From Secundilactobacillus silagei JCM 19001 (GTDB lineage: Bacteria > Bacillota > Bacilli > Lactobacillales > Lactobacillaceae), in the NCBI RefSeq assembly GCF_002217945.1, contig NZ_BCMG01000001.1:1-64000 (forward strand): a DNA stretch of 64,000 nucleotides, given 5' to 3'. This document shows, piece after piece, positions 35,231 to 42,912 of the stretch. The translations under genes were made by a program, and so were the position numbers. Every line of letters starts with the position of its first letter. Position 1 is the first letter of the stretch. A model generated the notes under the pieces. That model worked only from the letters and a program-made list of their open reading frames with translations, had not been told where the DNA came from and did no database searches.

Positions 35231-36043
35231 TTGATAGAAGGACAACAACTTTCAGCGGGACAATTTGCCCAGCTCTTAAAAATTGATCGGCACCTGTTAA
35301 ACCGGTTTGATGAACTGGGCTTATTTAAACCGGCCAACCGAGATAAAAATGGACACCGGTCATATAATTTAACACAGGTTAACCAGTGGCTATCGCTGCA
35401 GGCTACCGTTGGTTTGGAAAATGACCTTAATCAAACTAAGACCACGTTACAGACTAATGGCAAGGATCACCTAGCCATGCTGAAATATCAGCAGCAATTA
35501 ATTGAACAGCAGCTTAATCAACTTAGTCTGGCACGCCAGCAAGTCTCTCAAGAGATCAGTAATCAGGAGACAGCACGTCAGGCCATCCCAGAAGCAGCAG
35601 CGGTGGTTGACCGGTCGCCCATTAATCTACTTGCAACGATTTTTCCGGAAGAAACGGAAGTGACTGGCAAACAGGTTCAGCAACAAGTCAACCACGTGCT
35701 GTCAGTGTTGGACACGCCACCTATTAATCTGGCCATTGGCCGGGTCCACCCGCGGCACGCAATTGAAGCGGGGAACACTGAGCCGATTACGGCGCTGTAT
35801 ACGCCGCTAACGGCTGACAGCAAGGTTAAAGCCGATATGACGCAGTTAGGCGGCCACGTCGTGATTGAATACCACCATTTGAACACACCATTAATCGAAG
35901 GGTTTAACCATTTGCGTGAATATGCTGACCAACATCATTTTGCTTTAGGCACTCATTTTTACGAAGAACCCGTGATTAGCAGCTGGCAGACGGCGGATCC
36001 CGCACAGCAAGTGGTTCGGCTGTTAGCAGAAGTAAAGGAATGA
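35231..36043 (+). CDS. MerR-like transcriptional regulator with putative effector domain
   Basis: A 270-aa protein. Residues 5-55 form a MerR-type HTH and wing (SAGQFAQLLKIDRHLLNRFDELGL then RSYNLTQVNQWL). A helical stretch at about 65-120 is rich in Gln and should form the antiparallel dimer coil, and the last 110 residues (INLAIGRVHPRHAIEAG...) resemble a GyrI/effector-binding beta domain as in BmrR. Starts at TTG 35231 after GAGGTG. It is divergent from oppA and 4 bp upstream of mutY, but a ligand and targets cannot be named; the MFS pump at 37212 is a possible target. Confidence 0.75.
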   Translation: MIEGQQLSAGQFAQLLKIDRHLLNRFDELGLFKPANRDKNGHRSYNLTQVNQWLSLQATVGLENDLNQTKTTLQTNGKDHLAMLKYQQQLIEQQLNQLSLARQQVSQEISNQETARQAIPEAAAVVDRSPINLLATIFPEETEVTGKQVQQQVNHVLSVLDTPPINLAIGRVHPRHAIEAGNTEPITALYTPLTADSKVKADMTQLGGHVVIEYHHLNTPLIEGFNHLREYADQHHFALGTHFYEEPVISSWQTADPAQQVVRLLAEVKE

Positions 36044-36047
36044 TGAG

Positions 36048-37157
36048 ATGATTGAATGGTCGCAAAACCAAATTCGCGCTTTTCGCAAAACACTGCTGGA
36101 CTGGTATGATGCTCACGGCCGAGATTTGCCGTGGCGCCACGATCACGCCCCGTATCACGTCTGGGTCTCAGAAATTATGCTGCAACAGACCCAAGTGAAC
36201 ACGGTCATTCCCTATTACGACCGGTTTATGGCCCAGTTCCCAACGGTTAACGCATTAGCTGATGCCCCTGAAGCACAGCTGATGAAAGCTTGGGAGGGTC
36301 TGGGATACTATTCCAGAGCCCGTAATTTACAAAAAGCTGCCAAGCAAATTGTATATGAACGTGATGGTCAGTGGCCGCAAACGGCTGAGGGGTTACGTGA
36401 GCTGGCCGGAATTGGCCCGTACACGGCCGGTGCGATTGCTAGTATTGCGTTTAACGAACCGGTTCCAGCGGTGGACGGCAACGCGTTTCGGGTATTTGCC
36501 CGCTTGCTGGAAATTGATTTGGACATTGCTAAACCACAAACCCGTCCCGTTTTTGAACAGATCATCGGCCGCATCATGTCACCATCACGACCGGGTGATT
36601 TTAATCAAGCAGTGATGGATCTTGGGGCCAGTTATATGGCGGCTAAAAATCCAGATTCCGCACACTCGCCGGTCAAAGAATTTGATCAGGCTTATTTAGA
36701 TGGTGTTGAAGGGCAGTATCCCGTGAAGTCCAAGAAGCCGCGACCCGTTAAAGTTGCCTACTATGGTCTGGTGATTCGCCATGGGGATCAGTTCTTGATG
36801 CAAAAGCGGCCAAGTGATGGCTTACTGGCGAACTTTTGGACCTTCCCGCTAATTGCCGAAGATGACGTGTTAGCGTTGAGCGAGACGCCAGAACTGGTGA
36901 CGGATGAAGAACGGCTGACGTTACTGGAACAGCTGGTCAAACAAGACTTTGGCCTGACCGTTCACGTGGTACCGATCGGTGGTAAGCCGGTGAAGCACAC
37001 CTTTACACACCGTCAGTGGGTGATCTCGTTGCTGAGCGCTGATTTGCCAGCGAATACTGATCTCAGCTTTTTTCCCGGGGAATGGTTATCGATAGAAGCG
37101 TTACAAAAAATTGCGTTACCAAAAGTACAAGCGAAATTATTCACACGGATACGCTAA
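36048..37157 (+). CDS. mutY: A/G-specific adenine glycosylase lacking the iron-sulfur cluster
   Basis: Removes adenine mispaired with 8-oxoguanine. The 369-aa protein has the catalytic glutamate region VSEIMLQQTQVNTVIPYY, the helix-hairpin-helix LAGIGPYTAGAIASIAF with the VDGNAFRVFARL aspartate region, and a C-terminal NUDIX-like 8-oxoG recognition domain (about 235-365). The usual C-x6-C-x2-C-x5-C cluster ligands after QAVMDLGA are absent: the segment reads SYMAAKNPDSAHSPVKEF (about 193-212), with no cysteine. Cluster-less MutY has been described for lactobacilli, so this is a real variant rather than decay. It probably shares a transcript with the regulator 4 bp upstream. Confidence 0.93.
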   Translation: MIEWSQNQIRAFRKTLLDWYDAHGRDLPWRHDHAPYHVWVSEIMLQQTQVNTVIPYYDRFMAQFPTVNALADAPEAQLMKAWEGLGYYSRARNLQKAAKQIVYERDGQWPQTAEGLRELAGIGPYTAGAIASIAFNEPVPAVDGNAFRVFARLLEIDLDIAKPQTRPVFEQIIGRIMSPSRPGDFNQAVMDLGASYMAAKNPDSAHSPVKEFDQAYLDGVEGQYPVKSKKPRPVKVAYYGLVIRHGDQFLMQKRPSDGLLANFWTFPLIAEDDVLALSETPELVTDEERLTLLEQLVKQDFGLTVHVVPIGGKPVKHTFTHRQWVISLLSADLPANTDLSFFPGEWLSIEALQKIALPKVQAKLFTRIR

Positions 37158-37211
37158 GGTAAATGATTAGCGCTATCCGGTTTTTTATCAAATAAATTCA
37201 GAAAGAAAGTG

Positions 37212-38684
37212 ATGTTATTGTCTGGAGATGGACATACGCCAGCACAGCCCGTTGATCAAAATGGGCGCCCGTACAACCGAATAGCATTAGTGTTTACGAT
37301 GCTTGTGGGAACGTTTAGCACCTTTTTAACCTCGACAATGCTGACGACGGCTTTTCCAACTTTGATGAAGTCGTTTAGTATTTCGGCTAATACCGTTCAA
37401 TGGCTGACCACCGGATTTATGCTAATGATGGGAATCACGATTCCCATTACCGGCTTTTTCCTCCAGCGATTTGATTCGGGGAAACTTTACTTAGCTGCAA
37501 TTATCATTTTTTCAGTTGGAACTATTCTGTGTTACTTTGCCCAAGATTTTTGGATGATCTTAATGGGCCGGTTGATTCAAGGGGCTGGTGTTGGCATTAC
37601 CGCACCGGTTTACCAAACCATCATGACGTCCATTTTTCCACCGTCGCAACGGGGGGCTGCTATGGGAACGGCCGGAATGGTCATTGGACTAGCACCCGCC
37701 ATTGGGCCGACACTTTCGGGTTGGATCTTGATGCATTATTCTTGGCGGATGCTGTTTTTGTCCATCCTGCCGATCTCACTATTGGTCGTAATCATGGGGC
37801 TCTTTACGCTACGCAAGGTATTACCCACTAAAAAAGCGCCGATTGATTGGCTCTCGGTTTTGCTGTCGATGATCGGTTTTGGATCCATGCTATTTGCGTT
37901 CTCGTCAGTTGGCGATTATCAATGGACGGATCCAATCGTTTACGTCACGTTGACGGTGGGTGTAATTGTGGTCGCACTGTTTATTTGGCGGTCAGTGAAG
38001 ATCAGTAATCCGTTACTGCAACTGAAAGTCTTTAGTCACCGGGAGTTCACGCTTTCGGCAGCGCTAGTCGCGGTGTCGTTTATGTCCATGAACGGGTTTA
38101 CATTGATCTTGCCATTATACTTACAAACTATTCGGGGTGAGACACCGTTAGCATCTGGGCTGACCCTGTTGCCGGGGGCCATCGTTATTGGACTGATGAA
38201 CCCGGTTACCGGGCGGATATTTGACCGGCTGGGTGGTCGCAACATGGCCATGGCCGGGATGTTTTTACTGATGGTCACGACCGGTTCCTTCATCCCGATT
38301 ACGGCAACCACACCGGTGATCGACATCGTGTGCCTCTATTCGGTACGGATGCTGGGGATCTCAATGGTCATGATGCCAGTGACCACGACTGGAATGAACG
38401 CCTTACCACTGAACTTGATCAGTGATGGGACGGTGGTGAACAATACGGCGCGCCAAGTTTTTGCCTCCATGGGAACCGCCGTTTTGGTCTCGGTGATGTC
38501 CAACGTCACGAAGAACCACATTCCCGCTCACGGGGTGGCCAAAGCAACACCGATCCTATTTCGTAAATTAGCCTTGCACGCGAACGTCGTGGGCTTTCGA
38601 TACGCCTTTGCCATTGCCACGTTATTTGCGCTGGTGGGGTTCGTGATGACCTTCTTCTTGAAACGACATAAGGAGGCGGTCTAG
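37212..38684 (+). CDS. MFS drug transporter, DHA2 (14-TM) family
   Basis: A proton-driven exporter of about 490 aa with 14 predicted membrane helices. The helix-1/2 region TSTMLTTAFPTLMKSFSISANTVQWLTTGFML and the motif C-like GMVIGLAPAIGPTLSGWI in TM5 are characteristic of DHA2 multidrug pumps (EmrB/QacA/LmrB type). Start GTG 37209 or ATG 37212, with only a weak ribosome site. The next gene (DUF4811) begins at the base after its stop codon, so the two are coupled. A paralogue lies at 59494. Substrate unknown. Confidence 0.88.
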   Translation: MLLSGDGHTPAQPVDQNGRPYNRIALVFTMLVGTFSTFLTSTMLTTAFPTLMKSFSISANTVQWLTTGFMLMMGITIPITGFFLQRFDSGKLYLAAIIIFSVGTILCYFAQDFWMILMGRLIQGAGVGITAPVYQTIMTSIFPPSQRGAAMGTAGMVIGLAPAIGPTLSGWILMHYSWRMLFLSILPISLLVVIMGLFTLRKVLPTKKAPIDWLSVLLSMIGFGSMLFAFSSVGDYQWTDPIVYVTLTVGVIVVALFIWRSVKISNPLLQLKVFSHREFTLSAALVAVSFMSMNGFTLILPLYLQTIRGETPLASGLTLLPGAIVIGLMNPVTGRIFDRLGGRNMAMAGMFLLMVTTGSFIPITATTPVIDIVCLYSVRMLGISMVMMPVTTTGMNALPLNLISDGTVVNNTARQVFASMGTAVLVSVMSNVTKNHIPAHGVAKATPILFRKLALHANVVGFRYAFAIATLFALVGFVMTFFLKRHKEAV

Positions 38685-39188
38685 ATGATTGCAATCACGT
38701 TATTTATTGGTGCGTTACTCTTTGCCGGCAGTATGATTTTTATTTCTGGCGGGATTCCAAAGGCGGTTTGGGTGACCATTGGGCTGATCCTAACTGTTGG
38801 TAGTATTGGACTGATGATTTTAAATTATAGTCAGTATTTGGGGATGAAAAAGGTGACGGTCCAGCAGACTTATCCGCTAACGTCCAGCATAACTGCTAAG
38901 AAGCCGGTTTTACTGTATCATCCAATCGGGACGCAAAACGAGCGGGTGTACCTCTATAAGACCAATCCCCTTGAACACGGCCTGCAGCGGACGAATCCGA
39001 CTCAGGGACCGGTTCAGGTAACTCGCAATGCTAGCCGTAATCAACTGAAAGTCACTAAGACTTATCGGGTTTATAAAAGTGAAGAGCTGCGGCTGCTATT
39101 TAGTACTGGCGTTCAAAACCACGAGTATGTCATGACCCAGTGGCACTTTAGTTTAAAGCCGGGCTGGCAGCTGGTTTCGACCAGGTGA
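38685..39188 (+). CDS. DUF4811 domain membrane protein
   Basis: A 167-aa protein with two N-terminal membrane helices (ITLFIGALLFAGSMIFISGG; VWVTIGLILTVGSIGLMIL) and a basic extracytoplasmic or cytosolic beta-rich domain. It matches the DUF4811 family, often found directly after DHA2 pumps in lactobacilli, as here (no gap, ribosome site AAGGAGG inside the transporter gene). A helper role for the pump is plausible but unproven. Confidence 0.8.
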   Translation: MIAITLFIGALLFAGSMIFISGGIPKAVWVTIGLILTVGSIGLMILNYSQYLGMKKVTVQQTYPLTSSITAKKPVLLYHPIGTQNERVYLYKTNPLEHGLQRTNPTQGPVQVTRNASRNQLKVTKTYRVYKSEELRLLFSTGVQNHEYVMTQWHFSLKPGWQLVSTR

Positions 39189-39273
39189 TATTCCTGAGTT
39201 GGATTAGCTTTCACAGCCTAGCAACATCGTGTATAATGAGCACAATGTAAAATACAAATTGGGGGAGCCGAAC

Positions 39274-39591
39274 ATGGATAACGTTTTTGATATATTAAAG
39301 ATGATCACGATCAACCATCATGGCGTTGATGGGGCACAGCTTGTTGTCACGGATCTGGAGGGCAAGCCGAATAGTCTGCTGACTGATCTGTTACGTGATA
39401 CGGTGGGTAACATGCGGTTATTTATTGATATGCAAAAAGTGGACTCTCCTGATGATGTTTTAGCCGAATTAGGAGACACCACACCGCTGCCGGACGACGT
39501 ACTGGATGAGTATTCTAAGATCTTGAAAGAACCTGTGGTAGGCCTCAATTTTGCGCCTCAAAAAGACACGATTGAATTACTGATTCGCTAA
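39274..39591 (+). CDS. Conserved hypothetical protein
   Basis: A 105-aa acidic soluble protein. The start ATG 39274 follows GGGGGAG; an in-frame ATG at 39229 lies on the -10 box (TATAAT, 39232-39237) and is rejected. The sequence (MDNVFDILKMITINHHGVDG...) has no motif I recognise. It is a single gene between the DUF4811 gene and the cold-shock gene. Gene status is supported by the promoter and ribosome site; function unknown. Confidence 0.65.
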   Translation: MDNVFDILKMITINHHGVDGAQLVVTDLEGKPNSLLTDLLRDTVGNMRLFIDMQKVDSPDDVLAELGDTTPLPDDVLDEYSKILKEPVVGLNFAPQKDTIELLIR

Positions 39592-39753
39592 AATTGATAA
39601 CTAATTGCTAAATTAAAAATAATTAAATGAATATGGTTCAACGGCTGATTGGCACCTGCTAATGGTGCTAAAAGGGCGTGATAGCAGGTATTGTCTGCAG
39701 TTAGAGCGGCAGTCTTCATTTAAAATAAAGTTTTGCTTCGCAGGAGTTTATTG

Positions 39754-39782
39754 TTGCACTTCTCAAAATTACCTGTTATAGT
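39754..39782 (+). promoter_or_regulatory. Promoter and long leader of the cold-shock gene
   Basis: TTGCAC (39754-39759), 17 nt, TATAGT (39777-39782). The resulting leader of about 110 nt before the ATG is typical of cold-shock mRNAs, whose 5' ends fold differently in the cold. The rest of 39592-39750 shows only a weak inverted repeat (CCTGCTA / TAGCAGG) and no gene. Confidence 0.65.
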
Positions 39783-39900
39783 ATTGGTAATGTATTTATG
39801 CTTCGGGATTAAGGTACAACGTTCTTTTTAGAATGGCTCCTTATTCAAAAGTTTCAAATGCAAAATTTATTTGCGCATAGCGCATGGAGGTTTCATTCTA

Positions 39901-40101
39901 ATGGAACAAGGTACTGTTAAATGGTTCAACGCTGACAAAGGTTACGGTTTTATCACTCTTGAAAACGGCTCAGATGTATTCGTACATTTCTCAGCTATCA
40001 ATGCTGACGGTTTCAAGACCCTTGAAGAAGGTCAACATGTAACCTTAGACGTTGAAGACGGCGACCGTGGCCCACAAGCTGCTAACGTTACTGTTGCTTA
40101 A
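39901..40101 (+). CDS. csp: Cold-shock protein
   Basis: A 66-aa single-stranded nucleic-acid-binding protein of the CspA family, acting as an RNA chaperone. RNP1 (KGYGFITL) and RNP2 (DVFVHFSAI) are both intact, and length is standard. ATG 39901 follows GGAGG with 10 nt spacing; the in-frame upstream extension from 39871 is untranslated leader. A strong terminator follows. Confidence 0.95.
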   Translation: MEQGTVKWFNADKGYGFITLENGSDVFVHFSAINADGFKTLEEGQHVTLDVEDGDRGPQAANVTVA

Positions 40102-40120
40102 TTTAATTAAGCCCAACGGA

Positions 40121-40151
40121 ACCACTGATCATTGTGATCAGTGGTTTTTTT
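40121..40151 (+). terminator. Terminator of csp
   Basis: ACCACTGATCA / TGATCAGTGGT stem with a three-base loop and a T-run. Confidence 0.9.
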
Positions 40152-40344
40152 GTGTCTTCGGTGGCGTTCAGACGGTTATTTTCAATCTTTACGCAACCAA
40201 TACACAAATGACAACTGTTTATTACAGACGAGCGCTAAACTAATCTTGAATAGTAAAGGTGTGGCTGTCACCGCGGCTTATAAATCCTAGCGCTATTCAC
40301 AGTAGTCCGGTCGCTACTGTACTCTCCCTATAAGACACTGCAAA

Positions 40345-40383
40345 AAAACGGTTTTGAGACAGCCTACTCTCAAAACCGTTTTG
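40345..40383. terminator. Terminator-like hairpin in the csp-oxidoreductase gap
   Basis: A 13-bp stem AACGGTTTTGAGA / TCTCAAAACCGTT with A-run before and TTT after; no gene ends next to it. The surrounding 40152-40480 holds no ORF that I trust, only this and a small CAGTAG / CTACTG hairpin near 40300. Confidence 0.5.
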
Positions 40384-40496
40384 TAGTTACTGCGCATAAT
40401 CGCTAATATGAGCTTTAGCGATACCAGGTAGTAATGGGTGTGATAAGATGAGCATAATTAGAAGTATTAAGCTTATGTGAATTGGGGGGCGGTTTT

Positions 40497-41183
40497 ATCA
40501 AAACTTTAGTCGTTGTAGGGCATCCGCAGATTCAAGATTCCAGTACCCAGCAATTCTTAAAGGAAGCAGCTGCTTTACCAGACGTTACTTGGCATCCGCT
40601 CAGTACGTTTGATTTGAACGTTGCTGAAGAACAGACATTGATTAACCAAGCGGATCGCATCGTGCTGCAGTTTCCGCTGTATTGGTACAGCGCACCAGCC
40701 ATCTTGAAGAATTGGCTGGATCAAGTGTTGACGCGTCACTTTGCTTATCCTGACGCCATGGGAAGCTTAGTTGGTAAAGAACTGGGAATCGCCGTGAGTT
40801 TAGGCTCACCAGCGCGAACCTTTACTGCTGGTGGCAGTGAAGGCTTTAGTCTTTCCCAGATCATGACACCGTTTCAAGCGTTGGCGCATAAATTACAAAT
40901 GACGTTTTTGCCAACCTTTGTGATCGACCAATTTGGCTACCAGACGGATGATGACAAGGCCAAATTACTGGTGAATTATCAGCGCTATCTGACTCAGGCG
41001 CAGTTGGGGCACTTTGATGACCGGACCAATTGGTTAATGGATCAATTGACTGAATTGATACCGACCGTTTCAGCCGACAAGCAACAGCAGCTAACTTTGA
41101 TTTTAGAGCAGTTAAAAAATGATCAGGCAACGTTAACGGATCTGCAGACGAACCTGAAAATGATTCAGGACATGGAGGGATAA
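40497..41183 (+). CDS. NAD(P)H-dependent oxidoreductase, flavodoxin-like fold (KefF/MdaB type)
   Basis: An approximately 229-aa quinone-reductase-like flavoprotein. The family start (usually MKTLVIVGHP) reads IKTLVVVGHPQIQDSSTQQFLKEA, then FQFPLYWYSAPAILKNWLDQVL (the flavin and active-site loop) and SLGSPARTFTAGGSEGFSL. The codon where the family has Met is ATC (40497-40499), seven nt after GGGGGG; no ATG, GTG or TTG lies in a better place. The in-frame TTG at 40482 is inside the ribosome site. Initiation at AUC, or a mutated start, is therefore likely. A short gene follows after 3 bp. The C-terminal 60 aa are an added helical tail. Confidence 0.82.
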   Translation: MKTLVVVGHPQIQDSSTQQFLKEAAALPDVTWHPLSTFDLNVAEEQTLINQADRIVLQFPLYWYSAPAILKNWLDQVLTRHFAYPDAMGSLVGKELGIAVSLGSPARTFTAGGSEGFSLSQIMTPFQALAHKLQMTFLPTFVIDQFGYQTDDDKAKLLVNYQRYLTQAQLGHFDDRTNWLMDQLTELIPTVSADKQQQLTLILEQLKNDQATLTDLQTNLKMIQDMEG

Positions 41184-41186
41184 TTA

Positions 41187-41363
41187 ATGGCAGAACAGAC
41201 TTGGGCGGCCCAGCAACTATTTGCGTTAGCTGCCAAAACGCCGCAATTTAAAGAACGTGCGCTGTATTTGGCGCTGGCAGAACTGAGCGAAGAACAGCAG
41301 CGACGAATTCAACTGGCCCAAGATGAACTGGACGGACGAACGTGGAATCCGTCGCGGTGGTAG
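41187..41363 (+). CDS. 58-aa hypothetical protein
   Basis: ATG 41187 is 8 nt from GGAGG, which lies at the end of the oxidoreductase gene, and the reading frame is open to TAG 41361. The product (MAEQTWAAQQLFALAAKTPQ... ending RTWNPSRW) is an amphipathic helical protein without known motif. The 3-bp gap points to co-translation with the oxidoreductase. Function unknown. Confidence 0.65.
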   Translation: MAEQTWAAQQLFALAAKTPQFKERALYLALAELSEEQQRRIQLAQDELDGRTWNPSRW

Positions 41364-41439
41364 CGCTAGGAATTACCCTGATTTACAAAATTAGCGTTAC
41401 AATTAAAGTTAATTAAGTTTATAGAAACGGGATGATGAC

Positions 41440-41757
41440 TTGTTATTGGGGTACGGGTTTTTATTCGCGGCAATTATCTTTGAGATTATTAGCAGTTCGT
41501 TGTTGAAGGAATCCGATGGGTTTCACCGAATACTGCCAACGCTGCTGTTAGTCATTGGGTATTCCATTACCCTGTTTTTGTTTTCCAAATCACTGCGGTG
41601 GTTAGATTTAGGTGTCGCTTATGCGTTATGGGGCGCTATTGGGACCCTTTTTACAACCATTATTGGGATTATTTTCTTCCAAGAGCAGGTCAACCGCTCG
41701 AAAATCGTCGGTGTCGCCTGCATCATTCTCGGAACGGTGATGTTAAATATACTGTGA
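41440..41757 (+). CDS. SMR-family efflux protein, first subunit
   Basis: A 105-aa four-helix protein of the small multidrug resistance family. The essential membrane-embedded glutamate is in IIFEIISSSLLKES (TM1), and WLDLGVAYALWGAIGT is the TM3 signature. It starts at TTG 41440 after GGGATGATG. An adjacent second SMR gene (11 bp away) indicates a heterodimeric pump like EbrAB or YkkCD. Cationic compounds or guanidinium are typical substrates; no guanidine riboswitch is visible upstream. Confidence 0.88.
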   Translation: MLLGYGFLFAAIIFEIISSSLLKESDGFHRILPTLLLVIGYSITLFLFSKSLRWLDLGVAYALWGAIGTLFTTIIGIIFFQEQVNRSKIVGVACIILGTVMLNIL

Positions 41758-41768
41758 GGTGATAGCGG

Positions 41769-42146
41769 ATGTTTAAATACTATGTAGCGCTTGGAATTGC
41801 GATTGTCACCGAAATTATTGGGACCATGTCGTTAAAGCTGTCGAGGGGATTTACACAATTTTCATGGACTTTTTTGAGCATTGCCGTTTTCTTGATCATG
41901 CTCTACAGTCTGTCGTATGCCATGCAAGTGGTGCCGCTGAGTGTGGCTTATGGGCTGTGGTCAGGAGCTGGAACAGTTTTAACTGCAGCACTTGACGTGA
42001 TCATGTTTCACGAATCGTTTTCCATTGGCGAAATTTTGGGCCTGGGGCTGATTGTCGGCGGCATCGTGGCCTTGAACTGGTCTGGTGAAGCTGAAGAAGA
42101 AATCGACTATGAATCGCTGCAGGTAGAAGAAAAGATGAAGGTTTAG
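41769..42146 (+). CDS. SMR-family efflux protein, second subunit
   Basis: A 125-aa SMR protein with TM1 glutamate in IAIVTEIIGTMSLKLS and VPLSVAYGLWSGAGT in TM3, plus an acidic C-terminal tail (EEEIDYESLQVEEK) absent from the first subunit. GAGGTGATAG overlaps the end of the preceding gene. It should form the pump with its neighbour. Confidence 0.88.
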   Translation: MFKYYVALGIAIVTEIIGTMSLKLSRGFTQFSWTFLSIAVFLIMLYSLSYAMQVVPLSVAYGLWSGAGTVLTAALDVIMFHESFSIGEILGLGLIVGGIVALNWSGEAEEEIDYESLQVEEKMKV

Positions 42147-42150
42147 GGCT

Positions 42151-42176
42151 GAGCGCGAGCGAGGCTCTTTTTTTTC
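42151..42176 (+). terminator. Terminator of the SMR pair
   Basis: Short GAGC / GCTC stem followed by eight T residues. Confidence 0.6.
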
Positions 42177-42179
42177 ACT

Positions 42180-42212
42180 AAAAAAGCTGATTGATGTGAG
42201 TCAATCAGCCTT
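42180..42212 (-). terminator. Terminator of ktrBA
   Basis: Minus-strand GGCTGATTGA / TCAATCAGC stem followed by TTTTTT. Confidence 0.8.
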
Positions 42213-42225
42213 AAGCAGGGAAATA

Positions 42226-42912
42226 TTACGCCTGAGATGAAGCCTGTGCATCTTCGTTAAACTGATTCACATCAGTGGTGTAGCCCACAACTGAAATTAA
42301 ATCATTTTGCCGGAGTTTATCGTCCGCAGTGGGCGAGAGGTTGACCTTGCCATCGGTTTTAATGGCGATGATATTGATATGGTATTTATTACGTACGGCT
42401 AGTTCGTTGAGCGATTTGCCCACGAAAGCCGGGTTATCAACCTTAACTTCCGCCATGGTGACTTGGTCATTTAACATGAGGTAGTTCACGATGTTGGGCT
42501 GCAGCTGATGGAAGACAATTCGCCGAGCCATGTCACGTTCTGGACGGACGATTTGGTCGGCACCGATCTTCTCTAAGACCCGGGCGTGACTTTCATTTTC
42601 AGCCTTGCAGATGACGTCTTTAGCGCCCAGTTCTTTGGTCAGCAGGGTGGCCATGATACTGGCCTGAATGTTTTGACCGATGGAAATGAACACGTGGTCG
42701 AAACTGCCCAGTTCCAGTTCTTTCATGGTATCTTCATCCTGGGCATCGGCAATTACCGCCCGGGTCACGATGTTAGTGAACTCGTTGACCTTTTCTTCAC
42801 TAATATCAATGGCTAGCACTTCTTGCCCCGCTTCAACGAGGGACTGACAGATGGCACTGCCAAATTGTCCCAGGCCGATCACGGCGTAGTTTTCACGTTT
42901 ATGTTTAACCAA
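42226..42912 (-). CDS. ktrA: Potassium uptake regulatory subunit (RCK protein)
   Basis: A 228-aa cytosolic gating subunit. RCK_N has the Rossmann motif YAVIGLGQFGSAICQSL and the DxSEEKVNEF acidic end; RCK_C (about 135-220; VGKSLNELAVRNKYHINIIAI) is the usual c-di-AMP-binding domain. It forms a ring on the KtrB dimer. Its start overlaps the end of ktrB by 8 bp. The family is controlled by ATP/ADP and c-di-AMP in other Firmicutes. Confidence 0.9.
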   Translation of the reverse strand: MVKHKRENYAVIGLGQFGSAICQSLVEAGQEVLAIDISEEKVNEFTNIVTRAVIADAQDEDTMKELELGSFDHVFISIGQNIQASIMATLLTKELGAKDVICKAENESHARVLEKIGADQIVRPERDMARRIVFHQLQPNIVNYLMLNDQVTMAEVKVDNPAFVGKSLNELAVRNKYHINIIAIKTDGKVNLSPTADDKLRQNDLISVVGYTTDVNQFNEDAQASSQA

